Positions 46,284-57,376 of a stretch of DNA of 64,000 nucleotides are shown piece after piece. The stretch is taken from assembly GCA_029449245.1 (NCBI GenBank), contig JANATF010000016.1, positions 496,001 through 560,000 of the forward strand, in the 5' to 3' direction. The translations under genes and the position numbers were made by a program. Below the pieces are notes generated by a model. It made no database searches and was not told where the DNA came from. It worked only from the letters and a program-made list of their open reading frames with translations. This DNA comes from Mortierella alpina. Lineage: Eukaryota; Mortierellomycota; Mortierellomycetes; Mortierellales; Mortierellaceae. Positions within the stretch are counted from its first letter, which is position 1; each line of letters starts with the position of its first letter.

Positions 46284-46477
46284 AGCGGTATGCAGTAGTC
46301 AGCAGTAAAAAAAATAACGCGAGCAGCCTGGTGCGTGTGACCCCCCCTGATGTCTGAGTCTGCATTCCGCCGGAGGAACCCATTTGGGCGCAGACCCAAT
46401 TTCTGCTTCTCTGTTTCGCTGGTTCGCTGTCTTTTGTTTCCTTTCGTCTCTCTGATTCACTCCACCCAATCCCATCC

Positions 46478-47685
46478 ATGAGCCAGATCACCTCCGCCCG
46501 CTCGCTCTACCACGAATGCCAGAACCAGGGCCAATGCGGGAAGGTAATTTGACTGCGCTGCCTGTTCGCTTCATTCCTTCGCGCGCATCAAACGATCCGA
46601 AGGCAGAGTTTAATCCATCCTCCTTGTCAAACTCTTGCTTTGCTCATGCCATACGCAACTCAGCACACGCTCAACAATCTGGTAGGCACTTTTGCCAAAT
46701 ACTTCTTGCCTTCGCACTAGTTTTCAGGCGCGGCGCACATTCAGTCTGATGAAGTGAATGTCTTGCACTGAAGCTGCCTTGCGCATCTCTGTATTTCCCT
46801 CCCATGTCGCAAAGCTGCAAGGGCCTGTTTTTTCCATTGCAGATCTAGATGTCATTGCTGAAGACCTCCGTCAAGTCGCACAGGAGAACCTTCAAAGGAC
46901 CATCTGGAAGAACCCATACAAGAGTCCACTGTAGGCAAAGAGCGCATTCGACTCGTGGACAGATGGCGCTGGTGGCGCTAGGACGTGGATGAGAGGACAG
47001 GAGAGAGTAACGTTATGCGAATCTTACCAACCTCCTCTCAATAGTGGCATGGGGTACTATGACGTGAGCGTTCTGGAAGCTGCATTGAACCAAAAGCAAT
47101 GCACGCTCTCCTGGTTCGATGCCAGGCGTGGTATGGACGGATGCGTACTTGTTTTGCGAGTGGTGAAATACGCGTTTGTCAATGCTGTGGAACTAATACT
47201 TCAGAGCTACCTATCTGTAGACATCTCCGAGTGCTTGGATCAACAGGATGAATCGATGGTGGGACTGATTGTTCACGTTCCCACGTCGCCGCGGTGGGTT
47301 CCATTTTGGAAAGGGCAGCATTGGTTTGGCATCTTGCGTCTTGCCAATGGCGCATACGTCGACCTGGACTCGAGGCTGTCTCTGCCCACAGCATTTGCAG
47401 GATTTGCGGATGTATGGGGATGCTGTTACCATCTTACACATTGCTATCGCGGGGGCTTTCGCCATGAAGATTGCATCGCTAACAAACACCCGCCTGACGT
47501 AACACTAGTGCATCGCTTTTCTGAACGAGATCCTCCAGAATGGTGGACGGCTCTTCTTAATACACCGGGATCCCGAAACCTTGGTCGCCAATACACTGGA
47601 TGGGACGTTATCCGAGGACTCTACACGGACGCTAGAAGCACCAGCACGGCACCCCACGCCTTCACCAGATCCGGCAGCATCATAG
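46478..47685 (+). CDS. Josephin-domain deubiquitinase (JOSD-like)
   Basis: Proposed CDS join (46478..46543, 46664..46681, 46728..46743, 46843..46930, 47045..47144, 47205..47411, 47509..47685), 223 residues, all phases closed. Exon 1 ends SLYHECQNQGQCGK with the catalytic Cys. An 18-nt exon adds HTLNNL, completing the Q-x(5)-C-x(2)-H-x(2)-N-N signature. A 16-nt exon adds ARRTF. Later exons give LDVIAEDLRQ, NPYKSPLGMGYYDVSVLEAA, WFDARRGMDG, VGLIVHVP, the catalytic His in GQHWFGI and the acidic partner in YVDLDSRL. The end (CIAFLNEILQNGGRLFLIHR) matches the family's last helix and strand. Human JOSD1 and JOSD2 have 202 and 188 residues. These are ubiquitin cysteine proteases. A longer open frame through 46989-48245 comes from reading through introns. 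The two microexons are inferred from phase and motif. Confidence 0.85.
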
Positions 47686-48096
47686 CATTAACACCTCCAA
47701 TAGAACGTTGGCACTTTTACCCATCGCTGCCGATACCAGTGCCAAATGCCAATGCGGATGCGGATGATTATCACTTTCGGCATGTTGGGATGATCGATCG
47801 ATCGAATTGTTCCGCATTGGGCACTAAGTGTGTGCAACACCTACCGAGACACCCACCGTGCACGCCATCAACAATAATCATTGTTCAATCATCACAAATC
47901 ACGTCGCAGCGCGCACGAGGACGGGCCGTGGCAGAATGCTCGAACTCGGAGCACAAGGACATTGAACGCGATATAGAGACTGCATCCTCTTCTTTTTTTA
48001 CTTTCTTTCCCCTCAAACTATTTCCTCGTATTCTCGCCACATTCTCCGTACGAGACAGCCTCGCAGCACCCAAAAAAGCAAAAAAAAGGAACCAAG
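47686..48096. other. intergenic, Josephin to BTB gene
   Basis: 411 nt on the same strand between a stop and the next ATG. An open frame overlaps it, but it is a continuation of intron read-through. Probable 3' UTR and promoter. Confidence 0.5.
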
Positions 48097-50868
48097 ATGT
48101 ATCCTCAGCGACTCTATTCACAGCAGCATCAACACCCGCCTCAATACCAATATCAGGATCAGCATCAGCAGTTACATCCACTGCCTCGCCACCCTTTACA
48201 ACCTGTTTACTCGATGCGGGGTCCACACGACCCACCAAGTCGTAATGAGCCCCCTCCGTTTCTCCCCAATCTCCACCATCGAGATCTACCTCCGTACCAC
48301 CAAGATCCGTCTTGTCCTGCGAGCCAGAACGTTCTCTCCAGGCCTTTCCCTCCGGGTACGCCCCTACCCACGCACATTCCGGCCTTCCCCGTCGGCTATG
48401 AACATCATCATGAAGCGCCACAGCTTCGGCAACATAAGCCTCCACAGAATTCACGATCGGAAGCCATCGGTGCAGCCACAGGGGCAAGCGGCAGCTTTAT
48501 GATATCGAGCCAAGGTGACCATAATCGCACTCAGGATATGCATGATCTGGAGAGACATCGGCAACTGTACCTGCAGCACATGCAGCAAGCGCAGCGGCGC
48601 GCGGAACAGCAAGCAGTCGGTCCAAACTCTGTCGCGAATCAAAGAGTGGTGCATTATCGGCAGCAGCAGCAGCAGCAACAGCAACAACAACAACAACAAC
48701 AGCAGCAGCAGCAGATATTGCAGGTCGCCAGCTATTTGACGGGATCAGCAGGTGCAGCTCGTCCTCCACCATCACATCCTTCGAGACATATCGCGCCTTC
48801 GTCTCGTCGCCTCATAGAAGCCTCACTGCCTACCACACGCGCATCATCCATACCGCCCCATGGACGAGGTGAACCGCCCTATCCCCCTCCTGCCCTTTGG
48901 AGAGCACACCACCAAAGGCGATTCAGCGCTGCGAATGGCCCCGATCCTGCGCCGCAGCGGACCCCACCGACCCAGAAGCGAGTTTCGTCTGCACCCCAAA
49001 CCCAGACTCAGGCATCACAGGAGTCCGGGCAGCGGGCTGAGAATGTCGCGTCTATGGGTGTGTCTTATCCTCCAGATTCGGCCTCTTCCAATCCTGTGCT
49101 AGAGGCGGCAGCTAGTCGTCGAGACTCCATCCCGGTACCCGATATGCCTGTGCTGTCCGAACCCGTGAATTTACCGCCCATTGCCCCCATCTCAGTGCTC
49201 CATCCTTCTCCAAGTATTCACAACAATCAGGATGATGATATGGCTATGGAGGAAGGCGAGGATCCCATCGAGGTCACGCTCAACATAGACATTCCCAAGA
49301 CACCCCATCGTCCAGGGACGGAAGGGATGCCAAGGATGACGATCTTGAGTGTGAATCCATCGTGGCATTGTGTCTTTATCGAAACAGTCCAGAAGGAGCG
49401 TATCCGGACTTCGATCAAGATCCAGTTCTGCCCCAGCCCAGCCAGTCAAACCCAGAGTGAGCACCGAAATAAGGTGCGGAGGCTACAGAGCCTTCAGGTG
49501 ATCGGCTACGGAAGCCGCCAAGTGGAGCTAACGCGAAGGATCTGTGGAGCACAACTTCTAAGTCAAGGCGGCATCACAGGTAATATCTTTGGAAAGACTT
49601 GTGCAATTGGACATGCTACTATAATGATGTATCTTGTGCTCAACTGCTTTTCACACTTGCTTTGCATAGTTCATCTGGACCCCTTTGCTATTAACTATAA
49701 CGGTGCCAGTTACGGCTTCGCACTCTCAATTACGAGTTTTGCGACAGGCAAGCTCTGTCGTGGAGCCGGCACTGGAGCCAGGGCAGACGAACCACTACCA
49801 CTGGCACGTCAACGGAACTCGGCCTACTGTCGTCGAAACTTGAAGGAGATGTATTACGACATGGAGTCCAAGGACGTGGCGATCGCACTTCAGTCAGCTC
49901 CAGAGGACGTCACCTTTTATGCACACAGCGTTGTCCTGGAGAGTTATGGGCATTTCCGCGCGCTCTTGATCAGCTCAGCTCAAGTTTCAGCACCGCTGGG
50001 CCGTTTTGGAAACATGAGTGGCGCAGACGGCTCGAGTAGCCATGGGCCTGTGATTGACGAGGACGGATTTGCACAGCCATTACATCGACATGCGCCACAG
50101 CACGCACAGCCGCCTAATCCCCCGGGTGAACACGGTTTGCAACGTCCAGTGAACCGCGCCAGGACGAGGCTCGTCCTTGGTGGCGTTAGCCCCAATGTAC
50201 TCGATGCGATTCTTTACTATATGTACATGGGCCACGTCCCGATCGTCACGGCGCCGGCTGCTGAACCACGAACTCAGGATGATGTGGAGAGCGGTATGCA
50301 AGCCGAATCAAGCGCAGGATTGACGTCTACCTCAGCATCTGCTGCAGCGCCAGATCCAATATCTAGGACGACAGTTGCGATACCATCCATTTCGCCATCG
50401 TCTTCGCCTTTGCGATCACGTTCACCGACTCCGCCCGGACCCTCTGCTGTTAGGGATGTTGAAGATGTCTCATCGCCAGCGCCGCCAGAGAATCGACTTG
50501 AGGAAGGCAACGAACTGTCGTGGCGTGAGATGTACGAGGCCGCGTCGCAATTTCAGCTGCAAGGATTAATGCATCTATCGAAACTGGTCCTTGTTTCCCG
50601 ACTGGACACGGATATGGCGGTGCGCGAGCTCTTTGAGTGGGCGTATCGTCATTGGGCTTTGGTGCCGTCGTATGTCAACTTTCTGATTGAGGAGATTGAC
50701 CCGGCACTGCTGAGGACTGATATTGAGACGATGGAACTGGACGCAGACCCAGCTGAGGGAAAGTCAAGCATGTGGCCGTATCGCGAGCAATGCCCGCGAT
50801 TCAATGACATTATGATGGTATTTTTGCAGATGCTGAACGAGCGCACTGGGACACGGACCTTGGTCTAG
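48097..50868 (+). CDS. BTB/POZ-domain protein with poly-Q N-terminus
   Basis: CDS join (48097..49579, 49670..50868), 893 residues. The 90-nt intron reads open but has clean sites (cacag|gtaata and gcatag) and splits ITV|HLDPF. Residues 1-400 are Gln/Pro/His-rich, with 18 consecutive Gln. A middle domain (SWHCVFIETVQKERIRTSIK and onward) resembles a MATH-like or similar beta fold, but I cannot name it firmly. The BTB starts at about residue 600 (APEDVTFYAHSVVLESYGHF, then RALL) and is split by a long Ser/Pro/Gly insert before NVLDAILYYMYMGHVPI and YEAASQFQLQGLMHLSKLVL. A C-terminal BACK-like helix region (LFEWAYRHWALVPSYVNFLI) follows. The layout suits a cullin-3 substrate adaptor; the poly-Q tract suggests a nuclear or condensate role, by inference only. 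Confidence 0.8.
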   Translation: MYPQRLYSQQHQHPPQYQYQDQHQQLHPLPRHPLQPVYSMRGPHDPPSRNEPPPFLPNLHHRDLPPYHQDPSCPASQNVLSRPFPPGTPLPTHIPAFPVGYEHHHEAPQLRQHKPPQNSRSEAIGAATGASGSFMISSQGDHNRTQDMHDLERHRQLYLQHMQQAQRRAEQQAVGPNSVANQRVVHYRQQQQQQQQQQQQQQQQQQILQVASYLTGSAGAARPPPSHPSRHIAPSSRRLIEASLPTTRASSIPPHGRGEPPYPPPALWRAHHQRRFSAANGPDPAPQRTPPTQKRVSSAPQTQTQASQESGQRAENVASMGVSYPPDSASSNPVLEAAASRRDSIPVPDMPVLSEPVNLPPIAPISVLHPSPSIHNNQDDDMAMEEGEDPIEVTLNIDIPKTPHRPGTEGMPRMTILSVNPSWHCVFIETVQKERIRTSIKIQFCPSPASQTQSEHRNKVRRLQSLQVIGYGSRQVELTRRICGAQLLSQGGITGNIFGKTCAIGHATIMMYLVLNCFSHLLCIVHLDPFAINYNGASYGFALSITSFATGKLCRGAGTGARADEPLPLARQRNSAYCRRNLKEMYYDMESKDVAIALQSAPEDVTFYAHSVVLESYGHFRALLISSAQVSAPLGRFGNMSGADGSSSHGPVIDEDGFAQPLHRHAPQHAQPPNPPGEHGLQRPVNRARTRLVLGGVSPNVLDAILYYMYMGHVPIVTAPAAEPRTQDDVESGMQAESSAGLTSTSASAAAPDPISRTTVAIPSISPSSSPLRSRSPTPPGPSAVRDVEDVSSPAPPENRLEEGNELSWREMYEAASQFQLQGLMHLSKLVLVSRLDTDMAVRELFEWAYRHWALVPSYVNFLIEEIDPALLRTDIETMELDADPAEGKSSMWPYREQCPRFNDIMMVFLQMLNERTGTRTLV
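48661..48714 (+). repeat. CAG/CAA repeat coding for 18 Gln
   Basis: Mixed CAG/CAA run inside the BTB gene; the CAA interruptions would slow expansion. Confidence 0.95.
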
Positions 50869-51120
50869 AGAGAAAGAATCTGTCGCTTGTTTTTCTATTG
50901 ATTTTGGCTGTCTTTTCTCTCTTTTTCCTTTACCTTCCTCTTTCTTTTCTGCCCGTGCTATTCTGTGTGGTCCCTCATCTTGCTATTTATAATGTCGCCT
51001 CTTTGTCATTATATGCAATAAAGGATGGGCCTTTTTCCAATGGCAAGGACGCAAGAAGGGATGGATATATTATGGATTACAACTACAAAAAAAAATCAGG
51101 GTATGTGTTCTCGTGGATGT

Positions 51121-52842
51121 TCAACGACGATCCCGATCTAAATGCCTCGTATGCGTCTGATAGTCCAGCAGCCAACGTCCTTGTTCCTGCGCAATGGTCT
51201 GCGTCTGCCTGGACTGAATCAAGACATCGGGTATCAGCGACGAATCCTTCTTGTTGTTGTTGCTGTTGGTGTTGCGCTGGCTCTCCTCGTCCTTCATTTC
51301 CGCACCGTCCTTGATGGATTCTGATGACTCTGTCGTGGGAGTCCAACGGCAGCGGGAGATGGAGCAATTGGGCACGGGCACAAGAATTGGCGTCTGCAAA
51401 CATGCCTCCAACAGGGCTAGTAGCGACAGGATAAAAAAAATATGTTTTAGTGGTGCAGATACGCGCAAATGACACCTTCCTCTCTCGCCTTTCAGCTTAT
51501 GCAGTAGTAGGCTGCCTGGTTCGAATCGTTACCGTTGACAGGAGATGCATGGGTGACAAAGACGATGGAGATGTCGCTGTTCTTGGTGATAGATCCTGTG
51601 TAGGTCTGAAGGATGTGGGCAAGAGTCCTGTCCAGACGTGCCTGCATATCCTCGCGGGTCTCGGGCCAGGGGGGCAGGGACCGGTCCTTGGCTATGTATT
51701 TCCAGTCGATGGTATAGTACTGCTCATGTTCTCGACGGGCCAAAGCAAAATCCTGCATCCGCTGTACGATAATTGATTCTGGCGCTGGCTCGGACACGTA
51801 CTCTAGCGATAGCCATTCTGTTTTTTTTTTGGTAGAGACGAAAAGAAAGAAGGGTGAGCGATGGGGGGGGGGGGGGGTTGTTGTTGTTGCTGTAGGGTGA
51901 ACTAAGGTGCAGTGTGTAACCCATTCGTTGCACATGTGCCTGGTTGCTGTATGAGCAAGTGTGTGCACGTGTATGTGTGCTTCCACTCCACAAAGTTCAT
52001 TGTGTGGGAGACAAAAGAGAGTGCGACGATGCAGTTGCACAATTCGAATGGCCCGTTTCATCAAAAGCACATCAAGACAGGCCTGGCCGCGACGTTTTCC
52101 ATCCACTGCAAGCTATTACAATGTAACCAAGAAAACAAAAGCAAAGCGACTTGCCTGCAAGTCCAGCTTCGACAGCAATGGTCACCAAATCCCTTTCCTT
52201 CCTGTCATGTTCTCTGTCCATGGCAGCTGCAGTGTCCGAGACATGAGACCCCGAGACCCCATGCACCCCTCCCTGTACAGTGCTTTGCCCTGCTTGAGCA
52301 AGAGTCGACATCGCTGACCCAGTGCGCATGCCTCTCGCGAGCTCAATGGCCGTCTCTGAGCAACGCAAGAATGGACTGGTGATGATAGCAAAATGGTGTT
52401 TTCTCCCTCTTGTGGAGGATGATCCAGCACTGCTTCGTCGCCTTTGCTGAAAGTTGTGTGAGCTGTCCACAGCGACAGCAGTTGTGCCATGAGGAGCTGA
52501 TGCCGAGGCTGGAGGTAAGGTGGACGGCGCTGTTGCTGAGGTATAGTAGCAGTCCTGGTGAGCCGACGACGACGACGACTGCGGACTGCTGCGGTCGGGC
52601 GAGAGTGGAGGAGTGATTCTTTGAAGTGTCCAGGAAGGAGGAGTTGCAGGGGTTGAGATGGGGGAAGAGGCTACGCTCTCGTACGCAAAGTCTCTGATCA
52701 TCTTTCCGGTCTGGCGCGCCTGTTGCTTGCCCAGGGCAGTGAGCGGGGGGTCCTGAGGACAGGGCGAGGTGTTTGTCCAGGAAGGATCAACTTGGTCGAT
52801 GCGCTGACCATGTCGCACGAAGTAGAGGCTGATGTTTGGCAT
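51121..52842 (-). CDS. histidine phosphatase (phosphoglycerate mutase fold)
   Basis: Complement join (51121..51416, 51533..51817, 52155..52842), 422 residues. The protein starts MPNISLYFVRHGQRIDQVDP with the RHG nucleophile motif, then PLTALGKQQARQTGKMI. A Ser/Pro-rich insert of about 100 residues follows before IITSPFLRCSETAIELA (second active-site Arg). After the first join come GLAEWLSLEYVSEPAPESII and SIVFVTHASPVNALLEACL with the second catalytic His. Intron 1 begins with GC (GCAG|GCAAGT) and ends aacag, so it is a GC-AG intron; no GT donor nearby keeps the frame. Intron 2 is GT-AG. The RHG...THASPV layout is that of the UBASH3/TFIIIC-type and other branch-1 phosphatases. The substrate is unknown. 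Confidence 0.85.
51863..51877. repeat. G-run of 15 in phosphatase intron
   Basis: Fifteen G on the plus strand (C-run in the sense strand) followed by a short TTG repeat. It lies inside the 337-nt GC-AG intron. Confidence 0.9.
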
Positions 52843-54832
52843 GAGATGTGCTTGTGCTGTTTGCTGGAAAACAATGAGGATAGAAAAGGCGGTGCGTCTT
52901 CTTCCTTCAAAGTGTGCCTTTACAGGAGAAGGAAGGATGTTCAGGAAGAGGAAGGGTAATTGAGGAATACAAAAACCAAGATGGAAATAGGACGTTAAGG
53001 ACTATGGTTGAAAAAGCGTATTGGCCCGGAGACCAAATGAAGGCCATACGGGGTTGCTGACATGTGATTGTGGGTGGTGTGGAGGGAGAAGGTGAAGGGG
53101 GCTATGTAGGAGGATCGCGAGTCCGATGATCATCTAGCTCGTCGCTGCTTCAGGCAGTGCTGCGAGTCATAGTTCAACTTCAAACGGGGTGTGCTTTCTC
53201 ACCAGACCCGCTTACAACGATGTATGTCATTTAAAGAAAAAAAAAAAAAAAAAAAGGAAACGTGGGAGAAGACAGAAACGCATAGACAGACGCGCATAGC
53301 CTATGGTGCTACATGATGAGATCACAGGGAGCGGGCGCACAGAGGGAGGGAGGCATACTGTAAGAAGAGTAATGGAGAAAGAGAGCGAGAGCACGAAGGT
53401 GTGACATTGGTGCTCCGCTCTTCTGGATGCGAAGGTGTCCACTGTGCTCATGGGAAAAACTGGGCTGGCTGCTATGGTTCGGCGGCTGTGATAGGTCCGG
53501 CGCCTCTCTCTCTCGCATGACAACCCGCCTCGCTCGCCCACCTTAATAGCGTCTCGCTCCCTGCTGCAGTCTGTAGCAAAGAGCAAACACATCAACAATA
53601 CTTGTGCGCCCATGATGGGATCACTCGCTCGCTCGCAAGACACTGTCTACTCTTAATTCACTCGCCGTGTCAAGCGGGTGGCCACCCGTGCCAATGTGGA
53701 ACATCTTTCGCAAAAGTCGACCTTGACCCGAGGACATGACAGTCTAGTGGACATTCTACGGATACTGTCCTGGCGCAAAGGTGGATATGTTTGAGGCATT
53801 TCGCAAAAGACTACGAGCAGACGTCTACTCTCTAGCCCACTGTTATCAAGGTTCTGCTCCTCTTTTAACAGGTCTACACCCTGCTGCCTGTGACACCTGC
53901 TCCAGGGCCTCGAAGCACGCTCATGGAATCACGCTGTCTAATTAAGTGTTGACCAACCACTGTCATCCAGGGCCAATCTCGTTGCAACCGCAATTTCCCC
54001 GATAAGCTGCTACTCACTCGTCTACCAAGGACAGAGAAGAGAAGCCAGGGCAACGAGCCTCAGAATTGCGGCCGTTTGTTTCTGAGCGCCCCAATTTAAG
54101 CTGCATGCTGTGCGCACCAAGAGATAGAGAGAGAGAGAGAGAGAGAAGGAGAGGGAGAGGACACCGCCATTCCCGTTTTGTATTTTCGCATGTAGTCGTT
54201 GGCCCGCAGGCAGGGCTAGGCGCTCGCAAGCGATGAGCGAGAGACAGCGAGAGGCAGCGAGACAGGGGAGAGGCGACGCTCAGTTTCCCGATGTTCTTTT
54301 TGTTGCTTTGTTGCTTTGTTTGTGTTCTCTGTGCTGGGGCATGGCAGTGTCCTTGCCTCTGGTCTCTGGGGGGGGGGGGGGGGGGGTATTTATGGCTCGC
54401 CTCTGCCCGTGCCATCACCGTCTCTCTGCATTCATCTTCCCTTGCTCATTCTCGTCGCATCCGCCTACATCTAGCATCACCCCGCTCTGGCTCGGCTATT
54501 GTTCTTCCGCTTTCACGCCCAGTCCAACCTTTTCTCTCTAGCAGTCCCCACTCCCTCGAGTCACTTTGCCCACCGCCTCAGAGTCTTCTGCAGCCTTCTA
54601 TCTTCCGCCGAGTTCCTTCACGGCGACAGACGCACCTTCTGTTCTGCCTTGCTCTCCTGCTCTTGCCCCCCCACCCCCATCCTTTTCCTCTGTCCCTTAA
54701 GCTCAGCACACGTCGCAGAAACTAGCACGCAGGCGAGACCATAAAAGTGGGGCATTCTCTTCTTACCTGCCTTTTGCACCTGTCTCAAAACTCCGCTTGA
54801 GCCAAAGCCCTCGCAACTCTCGCCACTCGGTC
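52843..54832. other. long divergent promoter region, phosphatase / arrestin
   Basis: 2 kb without a recognisable gene. It contains an A-run near 53236-53254, a GA repeat at about 54125-54150, a G-run of 19 at 54368-54386 and a CT-rich leader up to the arrestin start. The frames around 54233-54744 are low-complexity and unconvincing. Confidence 0.45.
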
Positions 54833-57318
54833 ATGGTCCGAAAATTGTTCAACGACCTGGTCACCACGCTGGATATCCTCCCGACATCCAGCACGGTCGA
54901 TGTCTGTATCAACCACCCGTCAACATGTGTCCTCTCGGGGAAGGTTCGCATCATAGCGAAGCGGCCCTGTGTGTACAAGTCGCTCGTTATCACTGTCACC
55001 GGCTCCACGCGAGTCTGGCTCCGTCAAGGAGCAAAGACCTTCAAGGCCAAGCAAATATTTCTACAAAGCACACAGCAGATTGTGCATGAACCCTCCCTGA
55101 GAAGCGGTCGCTCCCCCTCTACCTTGGATATCCTTGACCCCACACTCTCCGCGCCTGAACAGCAGCAACAACAGTCGATCCCCGAGATAGCTAGGACAGG
55201 ATCGGGCGACGAACGTGATGACAGCAGTCCGATTACTCATATACATCATGAGCAGTCTGTTCGGCGCACGACACCTCCTCCAGAGGACGACCAGCTTGCG
55301 TCAGACACTCTAACCGAGGCACCATTGTCACCAGCGGTCGCCAGTCCTGATTCGCAGATGGCCCCTGTATTAAACCAGCTCGTAGCCGGCGTCAACGATA
55401 TTGAGTTTACGATTGAGTTTCCATCCCATGTTCAAGCCAAGGACGATCCAGAGTCCGCCTCAAGCGAGATGCGTCTCTCCTGCCTACCATCAGGACCCAT
55501 GAAAACAACCTGCGGAGACTCGTCGATCACATACACGCTAAGCGCGGCACTTGTCATGAGCCGCCGAGACATCCTGGTCAATAACAACATGTCGACCTCG
55601 ATCCCCTTTCGGGTACAGAACTGGCAGGATTCAATTGATGGGCGACATAGCGAGGACCACGCCTACCACGGCAAGCGCCGAGGCAAGGTCGAGTTCCAGT
55701 TTCAGGTACCCAAGCAGCTGGACACACGGCGGCTGCATGAGCTGCAGTTCTGGTTCCAGGCCAGCTGGAGAACGTTATCGGACAGCCTCAAGGTCAAGGA
55801 ATTGCAGTATTACCTCATCGAGGAGGAGCAGCAGACGTAAGTAGCCCCATTCCAAGTGCAGCCTTTTCACCTAACGACTACCCCCTTATTTATGTGTTTG
55901 AGAGATGCAAAACACAAACACACCAACGCCACATGCCAGGCGTATTCTCGATGCTTCACGCGGGATCCACAATCAATTTTGGCGCGCTGTCTGCGGCTAT
56001 GCCCCGGGTTACTCATGGCTATCGGCCTATCACGCCCTTGATCACGCGACTCACCCTCACCGTTGCATCCCGCCATCTGATTGGGTTATTTTTAACTTAT
56101 TTTAGATTCGCAGCCAGGCTCGCACCGCACATCTACACGACCATCATCAGCACCACAGCCTCACACGACGTATCCGCCCACGCCACGCCGGCCAACACCT
56201 GGGACCAACTTCGCACCCCCATTCGGCTGCAGATCCCGCAGCCCAACACCGTGCTCGAGTCCTCGTCTTTGACATGGCCACATCCGCTCCTCGTCTCACA
56301 CAAGCTGCGTGTGCTCATCAAGTTTGACCAGACGGAGGGCAAAGAGCGTGATCTACAGTTATCTTTCCCCATCCTCATCCATCCGACCATGGACGACCAC
56401 GGCGCCCCGGTCCATCCACTACCCATGAACTCGGTACCGGCACGACCACGCCGGCGACGAGGTCGTCAGCTGTACGGGATCGAGTCGGGGCCGATGGACG
56501 CAGACGGTGAGGACGACGATGACATACTACCTCTTCCAATGTACGCGGACAGGGAGGGCACGCTGCTGCTGATGGTTGGCGAGGAAATACATGAGGCCGA
56601 CCTGCAGGGGTTCGAATTGGACGCTCTAGGAATATCCACATCCATGGGCTATCCTGACCAAAGCGTACCCTACTCGCCCTCTATCTCGTCCATCTATTCG
56701 TCATCGCCCACTTCGCCAACACCGCCGGGCAGCTCCTTTCTGATGGGACCCACTCCCGTTCAAGGGGAGCAGCACACCTGGACCAGCATGAGTCGGCCCA
56801 TGAGCATGATACCGTCCAGTTCAGAGCATGCAAGTCAGTTCTCGGCCGCGTCAAGGAGGTTCTCGTCCATTGAGAGTGCAGCAGATCCATTCCTGCCACC
56901 TCCTTATCGTTTCCCATCCATGGATGAGGAGCCAACAAGTCCAACAACATCCGTGGTGTCCTCTTCCTCGGTCTGGGAGACGCATGCACCCTCGCCATCG
57001 TCGCCTGAGGGTGCATCGTGGTTGCACCAATATCAGTCTTCAGGTCGCTCCTTACCATCGGCACCAACGACACCTCGCCACAGATCCAGTTCCTCTGAGC
57101 AGGGTTACAGTGCTTCCATAAGGTCATCTTTCACGCCTCGCATTACCACTCTGGCGTCTACGTCCACTTCCAGCACCCCTAATACCAATGACTCGGCGGC
57201 TGGACCGTTTGCTACTTTTTATGGTGGGATGCCCAGTCCACCATACGAGTATGAAGAAGTCTCTTCACGGTCTGCGGGCAGACTAGGACGTGGGTCGACA
57301 TCCACACCGCTAACGTAA
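54833..57318 (+). CDS. alpha-arrestin (ART family) trafficking adaptor
   Basis: CDS join (54833..55836, 56106..57318), 738 residues; the 269-nt intron sits in phase 2 between EEQQ and TFAARLAPH. The N-terminal arrestin lobe covers the first exon (ILPTSSTVDVCINHPSTCVL, KVRIIAKRPCVYKSLVITVT, NDIEFTIEFP, SSITYTLSAALVMSRRDILV) with a Ser/Pro/Asp insert. The C-lobe is in exon 2 (PIRLQIPQPNTVLESSSLTW, HKLRVLIKFDQTEGKERDLQ, LSFPILIHP). The tail is Ser/Thr/Pro-rich with a PY motif (FLPPPYRFP), the binding site for Rsp5/Nedd4 WW domains, plus a weaker SPPYEYEE. ART proteins recruit Rsp5 to plasma-membrane transporters to trigger ubiquitination and endocytosis. The start is the first ATG in frame (MVRKLFNDL). 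Confidence 0.88.
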
Positions 57319-57376
57319 CATTGTAAAAAAAATAAACTGCTACTTTTATTCTACGGATCTCCCATGACTGGACTGG

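Noticed and set aside
46989-48245. 418-codon frame that includes Josephin sequence
   Set aside because: It reads through two introns of the Josephin gene and then through intergenic DNA; the family's C-terminus is only obtained after splicing at 47411/47509.
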